Source: Adiantum capillus-veneris (Eukaryota > Streptophyta > Polypodiopsida > Polypodiales > Pteridaceae). Taken from it: DNA of 64,000 nucleotides. The stretch covers positions 98,221,912 through 98,285,911 of the forward strand of contig CM043963.1 in assembly GCA_014529385.2 (NCBI GenBank), written 5' to 3'. Below, one piece after another: positions 12,351 through 23,947 of this stretch. The position numbers were made by a program, and so were the translations under genes. The notes under the pieces were generated by a model. It was not told where the DNA came from and did not search any database. It was given only the letters and a program-made list of their open reading frames with translations. Position 1 is the first letter of the stretch. Each line of letters starts with the position of its first letter.

Positions 12351-13059
12351 GACAAGAGGTCAAGAGGAGGATGCTACGTTGATTAAAGATCAGGAGGATT
12401 CTATTGAGGATTTGAAGAAGGATGGAGAAAGCTAAAGGCTTTGCTCTGTTTTATAAGTCCCACATGTATAGAAGGGAAAGCACTGCACAAAAAGTTGAAG
12501 AATGGAAAGAGAATGGTTCGCAGGTCTAAGTGAGCAATTGGAAGTGTTACAATTTGACTACTCAAAAATACAGTCTGAAAACAGTATTTTGCTCAGTAGG
12601 ATTCAAGCTTGTAAGGAGTTGGAGAGCAAGCTCAGGGACATGTGTGAGGAGGACCTGGACTTAGGTGGGTGGTAGATGATAGCCCAGGATGTAGAAGTAC
12701 TGAAAGAAAAAGTGAGAAAGCAAGGGGAGCATGTGTGGATTGAGCTTAGGAAAAAGCTGTTTTCTTTGGTCAATATACCTTATCCTAACTTACAAAGGTA
12801 GCAATAGTACCCGCATAACAAAAAGAAAGCCAATGGGATTTCCAACTGGTCCACACGGTTTATCATAATCACAATCATGGAAGGATAGATACATGCAAGC
12901 GGCAGACCCAGAGGCGATAGCCACGCATAAACAAGATGCCAAAAAACCATAAAAGCATCACATGTCCTCATCTGGGTACGCTCCTTGTAAAGTCTGAAAG
13001 GTCCATTTGCTGCTCCTTACTCAAGTGCTTGATTGAAACCTAGCAACATTTTGAGCACA
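12351..13059 (+). other. Mixed remnant: coiled-coil scrap, otherwise unassigned
   Basis: At about 12532-12675 the plus strand reads a heptad-like helix (EQLEVLQFDYSKIQSENSIL, then SRIQACKELESKLRD) ending at a stop, followed in frame by a second charged stretch to 12798. It resembles in style, not identity, the coiled-coil ORF of element C (39.9 kb), so it may be a scrap of a similar 3' ORF. The segment 12800-13059 shows nothing I recognise. Confidence 0.35.
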
Positions 13060-13600
13060 TAAGGTTCTCCACACAATCAAGGTTTCAACTTTCAACAGCC
13101 CCTGTTGTCAAAAACCCAACACATACTTCCCAATATCCCCACAGATTTCATCAAAGTATCCCATCAAAGTGGAGGGCAGTCTCTACCCTGCTTTTTGGGA
13201 AAATCAACAGTGAGCTTCTGAACAATTTACAGGTTACCACTCAAAGTGCCAAACAGAGCACCATTACCATACATGATAATGAATTTGAACTCGTCATCTG
13301 CTTCAAGTAGCTCATTCAGAGCCTCTGTATGGAACTTCTTGTCGCGGAGGTGCCACCTTATTATAGAGCTTAAGACATTGCTGTGCAGAGGTGATGGCAC
13401 CCAACATGGAGTGCCGATTCACGCAATTCTTGATGTTGGAAGCGGTGGAAATTCATCCCCAAGCATCTTTGCAACTTGGGCAACCTGATCACACGGCGGC
13501 ATAATCAGAGATATCATGCTTGTCCCATTCCCACAGGCTACCTCCAAAGCCTTGATCAGCTTCTTCACCTTCCTTAATCGGTCTCCCCATTCTCTGCCAT
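13060..13600 (-). pseudogene. eRF1: Pseudogene of translation release factor eRF1
   Basis: The minus strand starts with MAENGETD (ATG at 13598-13600) and continues with [21 protein letters not shown] and KMLGDEF, diagnostic of the eRF1 N-terminal domain that reads stop codons. After a frameshift come [20 protein letters not shown] and LKLYNKVAP, then the NIKS/central part is followed directly by [45 protein letters not shown] and VETLIVW. Several internal segments of the parent protein are missing, and stops and frameshifts are present. All pieces lie head to tail without introns, which fits a decayed retrocopy. It lies about 1.1 kb beyond the stop codon of GUN1. Confidence 0.88.
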
Positions 13601-14720
13601 GACAACACTCGATCTGCAAAGCAGGAGATGATGAAGGCTAAAATAAAACGCTCTATGTCTCTTTGCCTGCCCTGAACGTACACCACACAAGCATCTGCTT
13701 GCTGTAGTGTAATCAAAGCACCATGTGTGGCCACCGCCACGTCGCAAAGTGCATGCCACAAACACTGCACGGAATGATCGCTTTTTCACATAACCATCTG
13801 CATTAAACCTCATGCAGCCAGCTCATAAGAAAGTGCCCTTTTGCCTTTTACCTGTAGAGCCTGATTTTAGCAAGCCATCCCCCCACCCCCGTGCCATCTC
13901 CCCACCCCAAAAAACATGACATTGGCTGCCTGTGAATAAAAGGAGGGGAAGGATTAAGTATGCACATTTGCAAAACTTAGATCAAAGAGTTCAAGTGAAG
14001 AATTAAAGTCCTGTGACAATCCTTCAGCATGGACTGTGCTCTTGAGGGAGCAACACACATGACAAATAGCATGACCACAGGACTCTTGAGCCAGCAGAAA
14101 GATCCAAGCACACTGCTACAAAAGCATTACCTGGCAAGGACCACTGAGCATCGACCTGGAAAGCTCCAACACTTTCAGTCCAGCCTTGATTTGTGAAAAG
14201 TTTCTTCTACCGTTACTGGAGATGTTTAAGAGACATGTTTTCTGACCATGCCTGCCCGCACGCTTTTGATTAGACCTGTCTCTATCTCAAAAACTAGGAC
14301 CGCTTCAAATTGCACTGAATTTCTGATTTTCCTTTTTTTGTACAAATTGAACTCTTGGTAAGTTCGAGGCATGGCTCTACTTTGGCTCGATCAATGGAAT
14401 GTGGGCACTCAGAAGTCTTTTTCACTGTTAAGCACAGCAGAACCCTTAGCCATCATCTTTTCTCCTTAGTTGCTAACACTCCATAGGAACCTATGACCAC
14501 TGCCATCACCAATGCTTATGTTGTTTGTAAGTCGAAAAACGGCAACAGAACAATCTGTCTTCCACAAATTAAGCAACATCTGCAAATCACTTCAAAGTCT
14601 TTCTGACATTCCCAGGAAGCCAACTGTAGCTACAGCCCCTACTATATATCTAGATTATGAAATTGCCCACTGCCTCTTCGAGTTACCTTCGTTTTAAGGG
14701 TTTCAAGCAATCCCATCCCA
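13601..14720. other. 3' flank of GUN1, no gene recognised
   Basis: No conserved coding segment was found on either strand. It should contain the GUN1 3' UTR at its upper end, since the GUN1 stop codon is at 14721-14723. A short C-rich patch lies at 13877-13912. Confidence 0.4.
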
Positions 14721-17681
14721 TCAAGCTGGCAGAAGCTTCTGCTCATCACACCAACCTCTGCGTTCTTCCGCATTCACTCTTGCATCATGGAGAACAATAC
14801 GTTCTAGAGTGCTGTCTTCTCGAAGCCACCCTCCAACAACAGGGCCCGTAGAAACAAGCCTACCTTCATTGGATTTAGCTACGTGGAAGGGAGCACCAAT
14901 AGATAGCAGACGAGATTCTACTACCTGTTTCACAATACTCGAACCAGGTACCTTGCTGTGCCGACCCCATCCAGTCAATATACTGAAAGTTACAAGAGCA
15001 TCATGAGATAACCTTCAATTGAAATGAAAATTCTAAAACAAAATGCACCATTACCTCACAAGCTTAGGAAGCTGATAGCCTTCAAAAACTGTTGATCGCA
15101 TGTCCAAAAGCCATGCATGCAACATGGCTTGAGCTGCTCCAACAGACATTGAGTGGAGGTCAAGACAATACTGTTGCTGTGACATCTGCCATGCCAAAAC
15201 CCATATGTGGCGCCGTCTTGCCTCCACCACCACCCTTTGAGCACCCAGCCTCTGAACAAACCAAACCAAGAGAAGAGAAACATGAGACAAAGGACATCAA
15301 CCCAAAAACCTGGAAGAAAAGATAAGCCAAAAAAAAACACACTTTGTCAAAAATTTGACTAATGACTATCATAATACTACCTGACCAAAATGCCACAAGA
15401 TGTCTGCCAGGGCATTGTAGAATGCTTCTGCTGTGGGCTGATCCATGCACGCCACCTCATCAAACAGCAATCGGGCAATTTGCCAGAGTTGATTAGTCAT
15501 TCCCATTAATAAGCCATATGCAACTCCATAGACTTTGCTATCAAATTTGCACAGTTCGTCAAGCAACGAAGCTGCTTCTGTGAAGGATGCACAACGACTG
15601 CACAGGAAAAAAAACTGAATACTTTGAAATTTATGAAAAAAAAGGCCAGACAATTCATTTGTTAAATGACAAGACAACATCCATAATATGTTAAAACGCT
15701 TACCCACAAGCATGAAGAATAGCTGAAAAGGTAACCACATTGGGCTTCACCCCTAGCTCCCACATCTTTTGAAACAATCCAACTGCTGTAAGGATGTCCT
15801 GATGAACTCCTTCAGACCTAAGCTTTGTAGAGCAACTTCTTTTGAAAAAAGTATCTCTCAAGCTCAGCCTAGAGAAGTTAAAATTGCCATCACTTGTTTC
15901 CGGAGTATGTCTGACCATCTGTAACGCAGAAGTAGCATGATGTTCAGCTTCTACACTGTAGACCCCATCTGAGTTTACCTGAAAGAGAAAAAGAACGAAG
16001 CTTGTGAGAAAATGATTTTAAGTCATTATCATTTAGAATTTGAGATCCCAACACTCACAATTTTCTTCCTACCATATGCATCTATTAATGAGTTGAAGGT
16101 CACTACATTTGGCCGAATGCCGTCGTCAATCATCTGATTGAGGAGATTTGTTGCATCCTTCACTAGTCCTCCTTTACATAAAGCATCTATCAACGAGGTA
16201 TAAAGGACAACATCTGGTTTTATCCCAGCTTCATTGAACTCTTTGATCATCTGCAACGCCTCCTGACAAAGCCCAGCCTTTAAAAACGCATCAATCAAAG
16301 GCGAATAAGTCAATAGATTTGGCTCGACACCTTCTCCCTTCATTTTCTCAAGTAGCTTCAATGCATCTTGATGCTTTCCTTGCTTGCAAAATGCATCCAA
16401 TAGAGCATTGTACGTAATAGCATCCTTTTTGTGTCCTGCCATTTCCATTTGAGTGCACACTGCAAGAGCATCAGTGAGCTTTCCCAGCTTGGCATAAAGG
16501 TCCACCAGTGAATTGTATGCAACCCTATCTGGATCAATATGCACCTTCCTCATTTCCTTATGAACGGCTACTGCCTCTGAGAAACAGCCAGCCTTTGCAT
16601 AGCCATCAAGGAGGGTACTGTATGTTACCACATTTGGCATAACTGCATTGTTGCGCATGTTTGAAAGTAACTCAGCTGCCTCCTGCATCTTACCTGACTT
16701 ACAAATAGCGTCCAGTAATGTATTATATGTTACAAGATCAGGAACAATTCCACTGCTCTGCATGTCTTTTAAGGCCTTTTTTGCTTCGTCCCACAAACTA
16801 CCTCGGCTACATACAGCAAGTAAGCAATTAAAGGTGATTCTATCCGGTTCAATATTATACTTCTTCATCTCTTCAAGAACCTGTAATGCAGTATTGTAAT
16901 TTGCCCCACCCTTACTGCAAGCATCCAGCATCGCATTATATGTTACAAGATTTGGTCTACACCCACATTTTTTCATGCCTTCAAAGACCTTAAATGCCAT
17001 GTTGCACTGCCCACTTCGTCCATAGGCGCTTACAAGGGCCGAGTAAGCATGCACAGTTCGACCAAAACCAGCAGCAACAGCCTTGTCGAACGTTTGTTGT
17101 GCAAGCTCAACCTTGCCAAGACGCCCAAGGGTGCTAATGATGGTGCTCAGTAACTTACTCTTTTCACTCTGGAGGAAATCTTGTTTGATAGCCCATTCAT
17201 AGGTGGCAAGGGCTTTGACACCTTCTTCGTTGTTGCCAAGCTCACGAAGGATGTAAGTGTAATCCTCTTTCGGATAAAGTTTGGAGGTCCATACATCAAG
17301 GATATCAGGTATGCTGGTAGGAGAAGAAGCGGAGAGGAGGGCGCATACAGCAGATTCTGCATTGGGACCATGCTTCCCAGGATGTACTCTGGGCCTGCCA
17401 AAATGTAGTTTTGATACCTGCCGTGTAGAACGTTGACCGCAAAACTCATTTGCGAGGACTGCAGAAGAACTTGTTTGGTGAAAAGGTAAAGACAGGGCAC
17501 GCGCCTTGTTGCAACAGCTGCCCACCTTCACGTGCCTCCATCGCTCGGAAGATGTCTCCCACGTTGTAGATGAGAATGCATGGTGCACTGCCCGAAGAGA
17601 AGATGATACTGGCACGGCAAGGCTTGTGCAGGTGCTTGCAGGCGCACCTGCCTCTGCTGAGAGGAAAGGCTGGGTCGCCAT
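14721..17681 (-). CDS. GUN1: GUN1, plastid PPR-SMR retrograde signalling protein
   Basis: Five minus-strand exons: 17681-16059, 15978-15704, 15597-15381, 15251-15055 and 14982-14721. All four introns are GT-AG (donors GTGAGT, GTAAGC, GTAGTA, GTAATG) and phases join cleanly to give 857 residues plus stop. In order: a Ser/Thr/Ala-rich plastid transit-like N terminus; about twelve PPR repeats (VTYNxLLDAxxKxG style) from about residue 190 to 660; a linker; then the SMR region with [20 protein letters not shown] and [13 protein letters not shown], and the tail [17 protein letters not shown] then [15 protein letters not shown]. This is the domain order and C-terminal signature of Arabidopsis GUN1, a nuclear-encoded chloroplast protein that relays plastid status to nuclear gene expression. 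I chose [12 protein letters not shown] as start; an in-frame Met 15 codons upstream (17726) is possible. No disruption is seen. Confidence 0.95.
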
Positions 17682-18150
17682 AGCTTCTCCTAGGCATGCC
17701 TGTCTTACACACGGTCTGTCGTGCACTATATTTGGCTTGCTTGCTTTTCTTTCAGACGGAGAGGAGCGATAGTTTTTGACGGCCTTCTGCCCTTGAAATG
17801 GCTGCTAACCCTGCATAGGAAGGGTTGAAACGTGAAGAGCTCTACATTTGAAGGGATCAAATTGAAATTGCCCTTCAACTGGGAAGTGGGAAGGAAGAAA
17901 ATTGCTATGATCCGTCAGTAGGTGGCTTAGAAGGGCCGGTCACCGAATTGCCCGTCAAAAATCGATTTCAAATTTTACAAGTTATTCAGACTAAGTTTGA
18001 CTAAGTTTAGTGATGGACCATGGTTTTAACTTTGCAGTTTGATGATATTGTGAATTTAGTTTGAAGTTTGGTCAATGGTCAGATGAACGTGTGAACGCGT
18101 ACATCATTGTGCATTGTGCAATACCCAATCCCTAAAAGGTAAAGTTCCGA
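17682..18150. promoter_or_regulatory. GUN1 5' UTR and upstream region
   Basis: Upstream flank of GUN1, between its start codon and the GC-rich block at 18.15 kb that may begin the plus-strand kinase-like locus. The spacing fits a shared divergent promoter, but I cannot point to a convincing TATA box or named element. No open frame here has family similarity. Confidence 0.35.
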
Positions 18151-18510
18151 CTCCCGACTCCCCTTTCGTTATCTGCTGGAGTACTCAGTGCTCACGCTTG
18201 GTGAATCGTGCCGTCGTCCGAGGCTAGCAAGTCGCCGCTCGAGCACCCGAGCTGCTCTGCAGCCCGCCGTTGCTGTCCCATACTCCCTGTAGGCTGTTCG
18301 CCTGCGTCTCCGACCTGCTTGAGAGCTGCAGCCTGCGACACTGAGTCCTGCAGACCTGCGGGGGCAGTTCTCGACCTGCGTGAGCTCACACACTCAGCGC
18401 CTTGCGAGTGCATATCTCCACGCGTGGCTAGTCTCGAGTCGGCTCTCGACTCTCGACTTGCGCAGGTGCTCCTTCACGCTTTACAGAGAGCTGTGAGCCT
18501 TAAGCAGTGA
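18151..18510 (+). other. GC-rich block, possible 5' exon of the kinase-like gene
   Basis: A markedly GC-rich stretch in AT-rich surroundings, with overlapping open frames on both strands (for example 18208-18510 plus) and no recognisable domain. It may be an untranslated first exon or CpG-rich promoter of the plus-strand locus whose ATG lies at 20231. Supporting this, a pyrimidine-rich acceptor (TCTTTCTTTATAG) sits just before that ATG. This is inference; no matching splice donor was pinned down. Confidence 0.3.
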
Positions 18511-19410
18511 TTTTTTTTTTTCGACTTGTCTTTAAAGTTAGAACTTGGAAATGCGTAGAAGTTAGCAATGAGCATTGTGTCGATTTCAATTTCAAAAATG
18601 TAGATTGAGGACAAGGGGAAAGGGAGAAATTCCGCTCCATGGACCACAATAAAGAAAAATAGTGTAAAAACCTAAAAAATAAATTTAATTTTCAAAAATT
18701 TCCTCTTGTCAAATTCGAGGAAAGGAACTCTGAATGTTTCCAAAACCCGGAAAATAAACTTATTTTTCCACAACTTTCTCTTGGCAAAACCGAGGAAAGG
18801 AGTCGGGACTACTAGACACTAGACTATAGTTAGCTTGAAGAGAGGTGCGCATTGCTGCAGCCTTCAAGGATTGCCAAAATCATTTTTAATTCCTAACCGA
18901 AGAAAATAGGGGCAAACAATAAACTTCAAGCTATTTGGCTTTTTAGATCATAATTTGCTGGCAATTACTCTAAATCTTTCTTGTTATATTTTGTCGTCTT
19001 TTTCAAGGCAAGTTTCAACTCAAAAATTAAAACGTGTTTCCCTTGCTTAAAGTGTTTTTTATGCTTTAGTCTTAAACTGTTTTGTAAGCTTTAATTTTTT
19101 TTTCATACTCACAATATTCAATGATAGTGTGGTATTAACTCAATAAAGAATGTACATCAAGTCTCAAGCCGGGTGTGTGACGTCGTAGGTTTCTTTCAAA
19201 GACTTAAAGATTTCTTTCTTTTCAAGTTTTTTTGAAGTAGCAAAAGCGGTTATTCTGTGTGCAGACCGAAATGAAAGATACTCTAAAGAGTTTCTTCTTG
19301 TAAAGGTTTGCTTAAGCTTTTAGAAACAATTATCAACCGTAAACGTATATGTACATATTGGGACAATCCAAAACTGAAATAGATTTATGTAGAAGCTATT
19401 AGAATAGTTT
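18511..19410. other. AT-rich non-coding stretch, possibly intronic
   Basis: No coding signal. A short duplication of AAAATAAACTTATTTTTCCA-like sequence with TCTTGGCAAAACCGAGGAAAGGA (18670-18800) is visible. It could be the first part of a long intron or leader of the kinase-like locus. Confidence 0.35.
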
Positions 19411-20085
19411 TAATTTGCCACATGGTCATATGGTTTGAAAGGGTGTGTTATCTTGAGCTATCCATTCTCACCAAATGGTAATTTGTGACTCTTTTTACTA
19501 TTGTTAATTTCTTTTCTATGCATTTACAGATTCTATAGTCTTAATTTTTCACATGGTCATATGGCTTGACCGGGTGTGTTATCTTGAGCTTTAGTTTCTT
19601 ATGAAAACATAGATTATGTCTCTTCTTACAATAACAAGGGTAGCAAACACCTTGGGAACGTGTGTTACACATTCATAAGGTCTTTATTTCGCATATAATT
19701 ACAAATATAGTCTCAATTTGTCACATGGTCATATGGCTTGATCGGGTGTGCCATCTTGAGCTATCGAATTAGCCTTTAGTTCTTTTTACTATTGTTAATT
19801 TCTCTTCTATGCATTTACAGATTCTATAGTCTCAATTTTTCACATGGTCATATGGCTTGACCGAGTGTGTTATCTTGAGCTTTAGTTTCTTATGAAAACA
19901 TAGATTATGTCTCTTCTTACAATAACAAGGGTAGCAAACACCTTGGGAATGTGTGTTATACATTCATAAGGTCTTTATTTCGCATATAATTACAAATATA
20001 GTCTCAATTTGTCACATGGTCATATGGCTTGATCGGGTGTGCCATCTTGAGCTATCGAATTTAGCCTTTAGTTCTTCTACCATTC
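19410..20085 (+). repeat. Tandem array, 291-bp unit with conserved 40-bp core
   Basis: Two nearly identical copies of a 291/292-bp unit (19498-19788 and 19789-20080), plus a degenerate partial copy in front. Each unit holds two versions of a core, CACATGGTCATATGGCTTGA followed by YCGGGTGTGYYATCTTGAGCT. Five cores start at 19419, 19550, 19722, 19841 and 20013 (spacings 131, 172, 119, 172). It lies immediately upstream of the kinase-like coding sequence. Confidence 0.85.
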
Positions 20086-20212
20086 AAAGTGATTTATGGT
20101 ATACCATTGTGTCACATTAGATCAAAGTAGAAGCATTAATGTGATTGTTTAAGGTACACTCGAAAACATCTATACATATGTAGGTTGACTTCTCTTCTCT
20201 CTTTCTTTATAG

Positions 20213-21190
20213 GATATCTATGTAGTCACTATGGTAGAAGGTAAGAAGAAGGCATTTCTTCAATCTCTAAGGTCAACTCTCTGCAAGACAATAAGTGACT
20301 TATCAGAGAAGCAAGTGCATAGTATTGTGCAGAACGAGACGCTCACAACAAAAATGCTTGAAAAAGCAATTGTAAGCGCAGTCTCCAAGAAAACCTTTGT
20401 TATAAGTAAAGACAAAGTTCACCAGTCTTCTTATAGCATCATTGGTAATATGGAAAAGTACGCATGTGATTTATATAAAGCTCTTCCTGAAGGCGTTCAG
20501 TTGATACAGCTCAAGGCTTGTGATTTGGCTTGGCGTGCTGAAAGAGAGAAGAGTAAGCGTGCCAAAGATATAGATACACAATATGTGCTATCTAAAAAGC
20601 TACGAAGGGAGCAAGTCAATCATGCCCAAGAGATGGAGTCAAAAATAGATTGCCATGGGCATCCGACTGGGAACCCTCTACAGAGATCTGCGAGGAACTC
20701 AGAGTGTACTATGACTCTTGGAATACCACATGATACCATCAACTATTTACAGAACTTGGGTGTCGGCTCCTTTGGTACATGCTTCCAAGTAAGAATTAAT
20801 GGTATTTCATATCTTCCAAGTGAAAATACTTATGCAGCAAAGCAGTATCGAAGAATGCCAGGACAAAAATTGAAGTCCTTTAAGGACGTTCAGCTTTGAT
20901 CTTCGACATAGGGGGATTGTGTGTAGCATTGCACATACGTGCTATGAGCCTTTGATAGCCATTTTTCCATACTTCAATGGAAGAAGCATTGGAAAAATGA
21001 TGCACAGTCTATCTTTTGAGAAAGGTACCTTCAACAAAATTGTGAAAAAAAAGAGAAAGATGGTGCAGGTTCAAGTAAAGGTAAGGCAGCTAAGTTAAAT
21101 CAAGGAGAACTAACTCGAGTCGTGGCTTTTGCGAACAGACTTCCAAATATTATAGTTGCTTTAATACACACAATGGCCTATATCCATAGT
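20213..21190 (+). pseudogene. Kinase-like gene, frameshifted and truncated
   Basis: Open from ATG 20231 to 20899 (222 residues), preceded by a splice-acceptor-like TTCTTTATAG at 20203-20212. The first ~170 residues form a Lys/Ser-rich helical domain I do not recognise. Residues 176-204 then read LGVGSFGTCFQVRING and YAAKQY, matching a protein-kinase glycine loop and the lysine that anchors ATP phosphates. After a frameshift near 20892 the N-lobe continues (LRHRGIVCSIAHTCYEPLIA, then FPYFNGRSI), and after a second frameshift at an A-run near 21047 comes a helix (NIIVALIHTMAYIHSLL) like the one that precedes the catalytic loop. The catalytic loop and C-lobe are missing: sequence switches to element S at about 21186. 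An intact relative may exist elsewhere. Substrate is unknown. Confidence 0.6.
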
Positions 21191-22025
21191 TTACTAACAG
21201 GTTTACTACCTGCAACCACATCGATGCTATGTTGCACCGATCGTGTCGGCGGTAATCCTGGTTGCGAATCATTAGGAAAATCATCATGAAATTCCTTTAA
21301 TAAATTTTGTAACTCACTAACAACTTTTGCTTGTTTGGAAGTAGCCATTGGTGGAAGAGATGAGAGAGAAGCATGCGGCGTTGAGGAATGTTCAACAGAT
21401 TCAATGTTAGAGAGAAAATGAGACAATGAGTGACACAATACAACCTGATCTATTTCATTATCAAAAACGAGTTGCATAAGCTCAATTGTACATATCAATG
21501 GTGAAGAAGGTGCATCCTTCTCTCCTAACAACAACACATGTGCGCAATGGGATTCAAACATCAAGCTGTTGTACTCATAGCTACACTTCAGTGATGGTCC
21601 TAGGCTATGTAACCATTCCCTACCAAGGACCACGTCCGCCCTCTCCATGTTCATATCCTGAGAATCCAAGGATGTGGAGTAGCCTATACTTCCAACGGAA
21701 CAGCGGACTTGAGTATCCCAGATTTCGGTATCATGTCCATTCATCATTGCTACCTTGTAGCGGTGGGTACTCAGAGTTTGAGGCAATTTGAGTTTTTTCA
21801 CCAATCCGTAATTGATAAAATTATGAGTAGCACCGTCATCTACCAAGATGTGTACCTTGTGCCCTTGCAGAGATCCGTGCATACGTACTAACTCATGTGG
21901 TCTGAAGGTCTGTTGCCGCACGGAAGTTGTGAGATAGCATTCATGCACCACCTCGGTGTGTGTTACTTCCACTATAGAGAATCGTGAGGAAGACTCAAGA
22001 GGCAGCAGTTGCACCGTGTGCACTA
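21186..22025 (-). mobile_element. Element S, 5' half: protease
   Basis: Retropepsin part of chromovirus-like element S, on the minus strand after the CCHC knuckle. It shows ILVDDGATHNFINYGLVKKL (the catalytic triplet is DDG rather than DTG or DSG, so probably impaired), then DVVLGREWLHSLGP, and ends at SIDVVAGSKPVSK, the segment that normally runs into RT. The open frame spans 21178-22023; its last few residues cross into the breakpoint. The next expected block (PYRMSYTEADEVE) is not here but at about 53388 on the other strand. Confidence 0.88.
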
Positions 22026-22062
22026 CTTTCTCCTTGCCATGAGCAGCAGATTTCCCCTTGGG

Positions 22063-22987
22063 ACAATCCTTTTTGCCATGACCGCTTCCTAAACATTGAA
22101 AACATAATTTCTCTTTCTTAGCTTTATCAAAGTCCTCAGGAGAGAGAGGACCTCTGGACCCCTTGGGTTTTTGAGATGCTTCTGAATTGGCTACTAAAAT
22201 TTCCTTTTATTGTGCCCATACTATGTGCGTGCATTACCATGTGTATTAGCACGCACGTGATTATGATGTGATTTCTTTTCATATGTATCATCGTGAATAT
22301 GTGCTTTCACTATAGCTTCTTCAAGTGTTTTAGGGTCTTGGGTCTTGACGTGCTTCTTAAGCTATGGTGTCAGACCACGTATAAACCCCCATACTTGCTA
22401 AAAGTTATCTAGGCCTTCCAACTTGAGGATAACATCGCGAAAGTGAGATACATATATTCAAGTAATGATGGGTATTGGTGCATGGAACACGTGTCCCAAG
22501 CCGTCCAATTCCAATCTGCCTCATTTCTAGGCAAAAATTCTTTGCGAAACATAGCTTCAAAAGCTGCCCAACTCTCTGGTATGATATTCTTCTCCTTGAG
22601 AGACATCCACCATTTGTAGGCCTTGCCTTCCAGAGTTAAACTTGTTTGCAATGCTCTGACTGCGTCCGGAGTACGCCGTAAGGCGTGAATTCCATCCCAC
22701 TTGCTGAGAAAGATACTCACTACATCCTTATTGCGGTCTCGGTCTTCTCTCTTAAAAGTCGGTGGTTTGGTGTTTTTCAACAACTCATCCACCTCTTTTG
22801 CAGTGAGAGTGTGCAAAGCATCGGCAAATGGACCTTGTCCATGATCAGAAAGGCCTTGCCCCTGTGTAGCAACGTGCTCATGCATGTGCGTGTCAGCAGG
22901 ACCCTTGGACTGTTGTTGCATTAACTGGATTACTAACGCGGATAATTTAGTGACGTTTTCATTTAAAGATTTAAAATTTCCTTCCAT
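22063..22987 (-). mobile_element. Element S, 5' half: gag with CCHC knuckle
   Basis: Gag begins at ATG 22987 (MEGNFKSLNENVTKLSALVI) with a coiled N terminus, then the capsid-type core LTLEGKAYKWWMSLKEKN and AFEAMFRKEFLPRNEADW. The open frame ends at 22409 through a frameshift, but the nucleocapsid follows: CFQCLGSGHGKKDC at 22063-22104 is a perfect CX2CX4HX4C knuckle in a basic context. Gag forms the virus-like particle and packages the RNA. Broken by at least one frameshift and several stops between 22200 and 22409. Confidence 0.85.
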
Positions 22988-23933
22988 GACTGATATGCGT
23001 GTCTAAAGTGCATGAAATTCTTGAATATCGAGCAGTTCATAAGTGTCGTCACCTGTCGTAGCATCGCAGGCACTCTCCGTGAGAGCATCCGGCCACGAGC
23101 CATCATGGGCAGGATCAGACGTATTCTGCTCAAAATCAAGTCATATTGATATCTGAATCCATGGCAACACAGTGCAGTGCGAGGAATAGTAAGAAAAATA
23201 CCTGATGTACCGCAATCGGTAAATACCAATAAAGAATCCCGTTGATATCGGTAATTAGCCTTGCTAATTTTGTTTGTACTCCAATTGCCACAAAGGATGT
23301 AATCTTGCTCCGAGTTCCAAGAAAACAATCCGATAGTGTAGGTGTGTTTACCTTGAGCACCCGTACTACACTGGTCTTTGTATTTTGGATAACTTGAAGA
23401 CGACTTGAATGAATTTTTTGAAAAAAATTATATGCAGTATACGTAGCAGAACATGAACTTTCGCTTGGTATTTCCCGGACTTGCACTTGCTTGGCCCTGT
23501 CGGTATCCCGAGCTTTGCCCGAAGCTTCACAAGAAGGAAGGGAAGGTACCCTGCTGTGGGTACCGTCCCTTGTTTGTGAAAAATTTTAGGGTGCCCACTA
23601 AGTATGAAAAAAAAGCTCAACACAGGCGATGGCGGCCCGCAGGCAGCGCGAGGTGCAAGCTTTTGCTCACCTCGCCTTGGGTGGTGGTCGAAAGCGCCTG
23701 CCACAGGCACGAGAATTGCTCAGCACACCCACGTAATGCCATCAAGCCCGAGAGGGGGGGATTTGGTGCAGGTCCCGTTTTGGCCCGTCTCCTCGCAAGC
23801 GTTGTTGCCCATGTAGTCTTCTTCATTGTCCTCCTCACAAAAGATGAGTTCCACGGTGCTCTTCATCCCGACATGCAAAGCTTTGTGTGGCTCTCAAACA
23901 CCACGCCTGTTCTTTCCCAAAAATAGGAACCTT
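22988..23933 (-). mobile_element. Element S, 5' half: leader region
   Basis: About 0.95 kb between primer site and gag ATG, longer than needed for a short-LTR element. It has no recognised coding content. The part around 23600-23830 is more GC-rich and has open frames on both strands that I treat as chance. It includes the perfect inverted repeat GGTACCC-TGCTGT-GGGTACC near 23546. A small foreign insertion in the leader is possible but its borders are not visible. Confidence 0.5.
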
Positions 23934-23946
23934 GCTCTTGATACCA
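23934..23946 (-). promoter_or_regulatory. Element S primer binding site, initiator-Met type
   Basis: On the minus strand TGGTATCAAGAGC lies one base after the LTR end. It differs only by an inserted A from TGGTATCAGAGC, the complement of the plant initiator tRNA-Met 3' end used by many plant retrotransposons. Confidence 0.8.
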
Positions 23947-23947
23947 A

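Noticed and set aside
12780..12971. Possible further part of the eRF1 pseudogene or a membrane protein
   Set aside because: The minus-strand translation is hydrophobic but matches no eRF1 segment and no family I can name.
18169..18510. Protein-coding gene in the GC-rich block
   Set aside because: Overlapping frames on both strands with no domain; GC richness alone makes such frames likely. Kept only as a possible non-coding exon.
23453..23926. 157-residue plus-strand ORF in the S leader
   Set aside because: Antisense to the leader, no family similarity, overlaps the LTR-proximal region and primer site.
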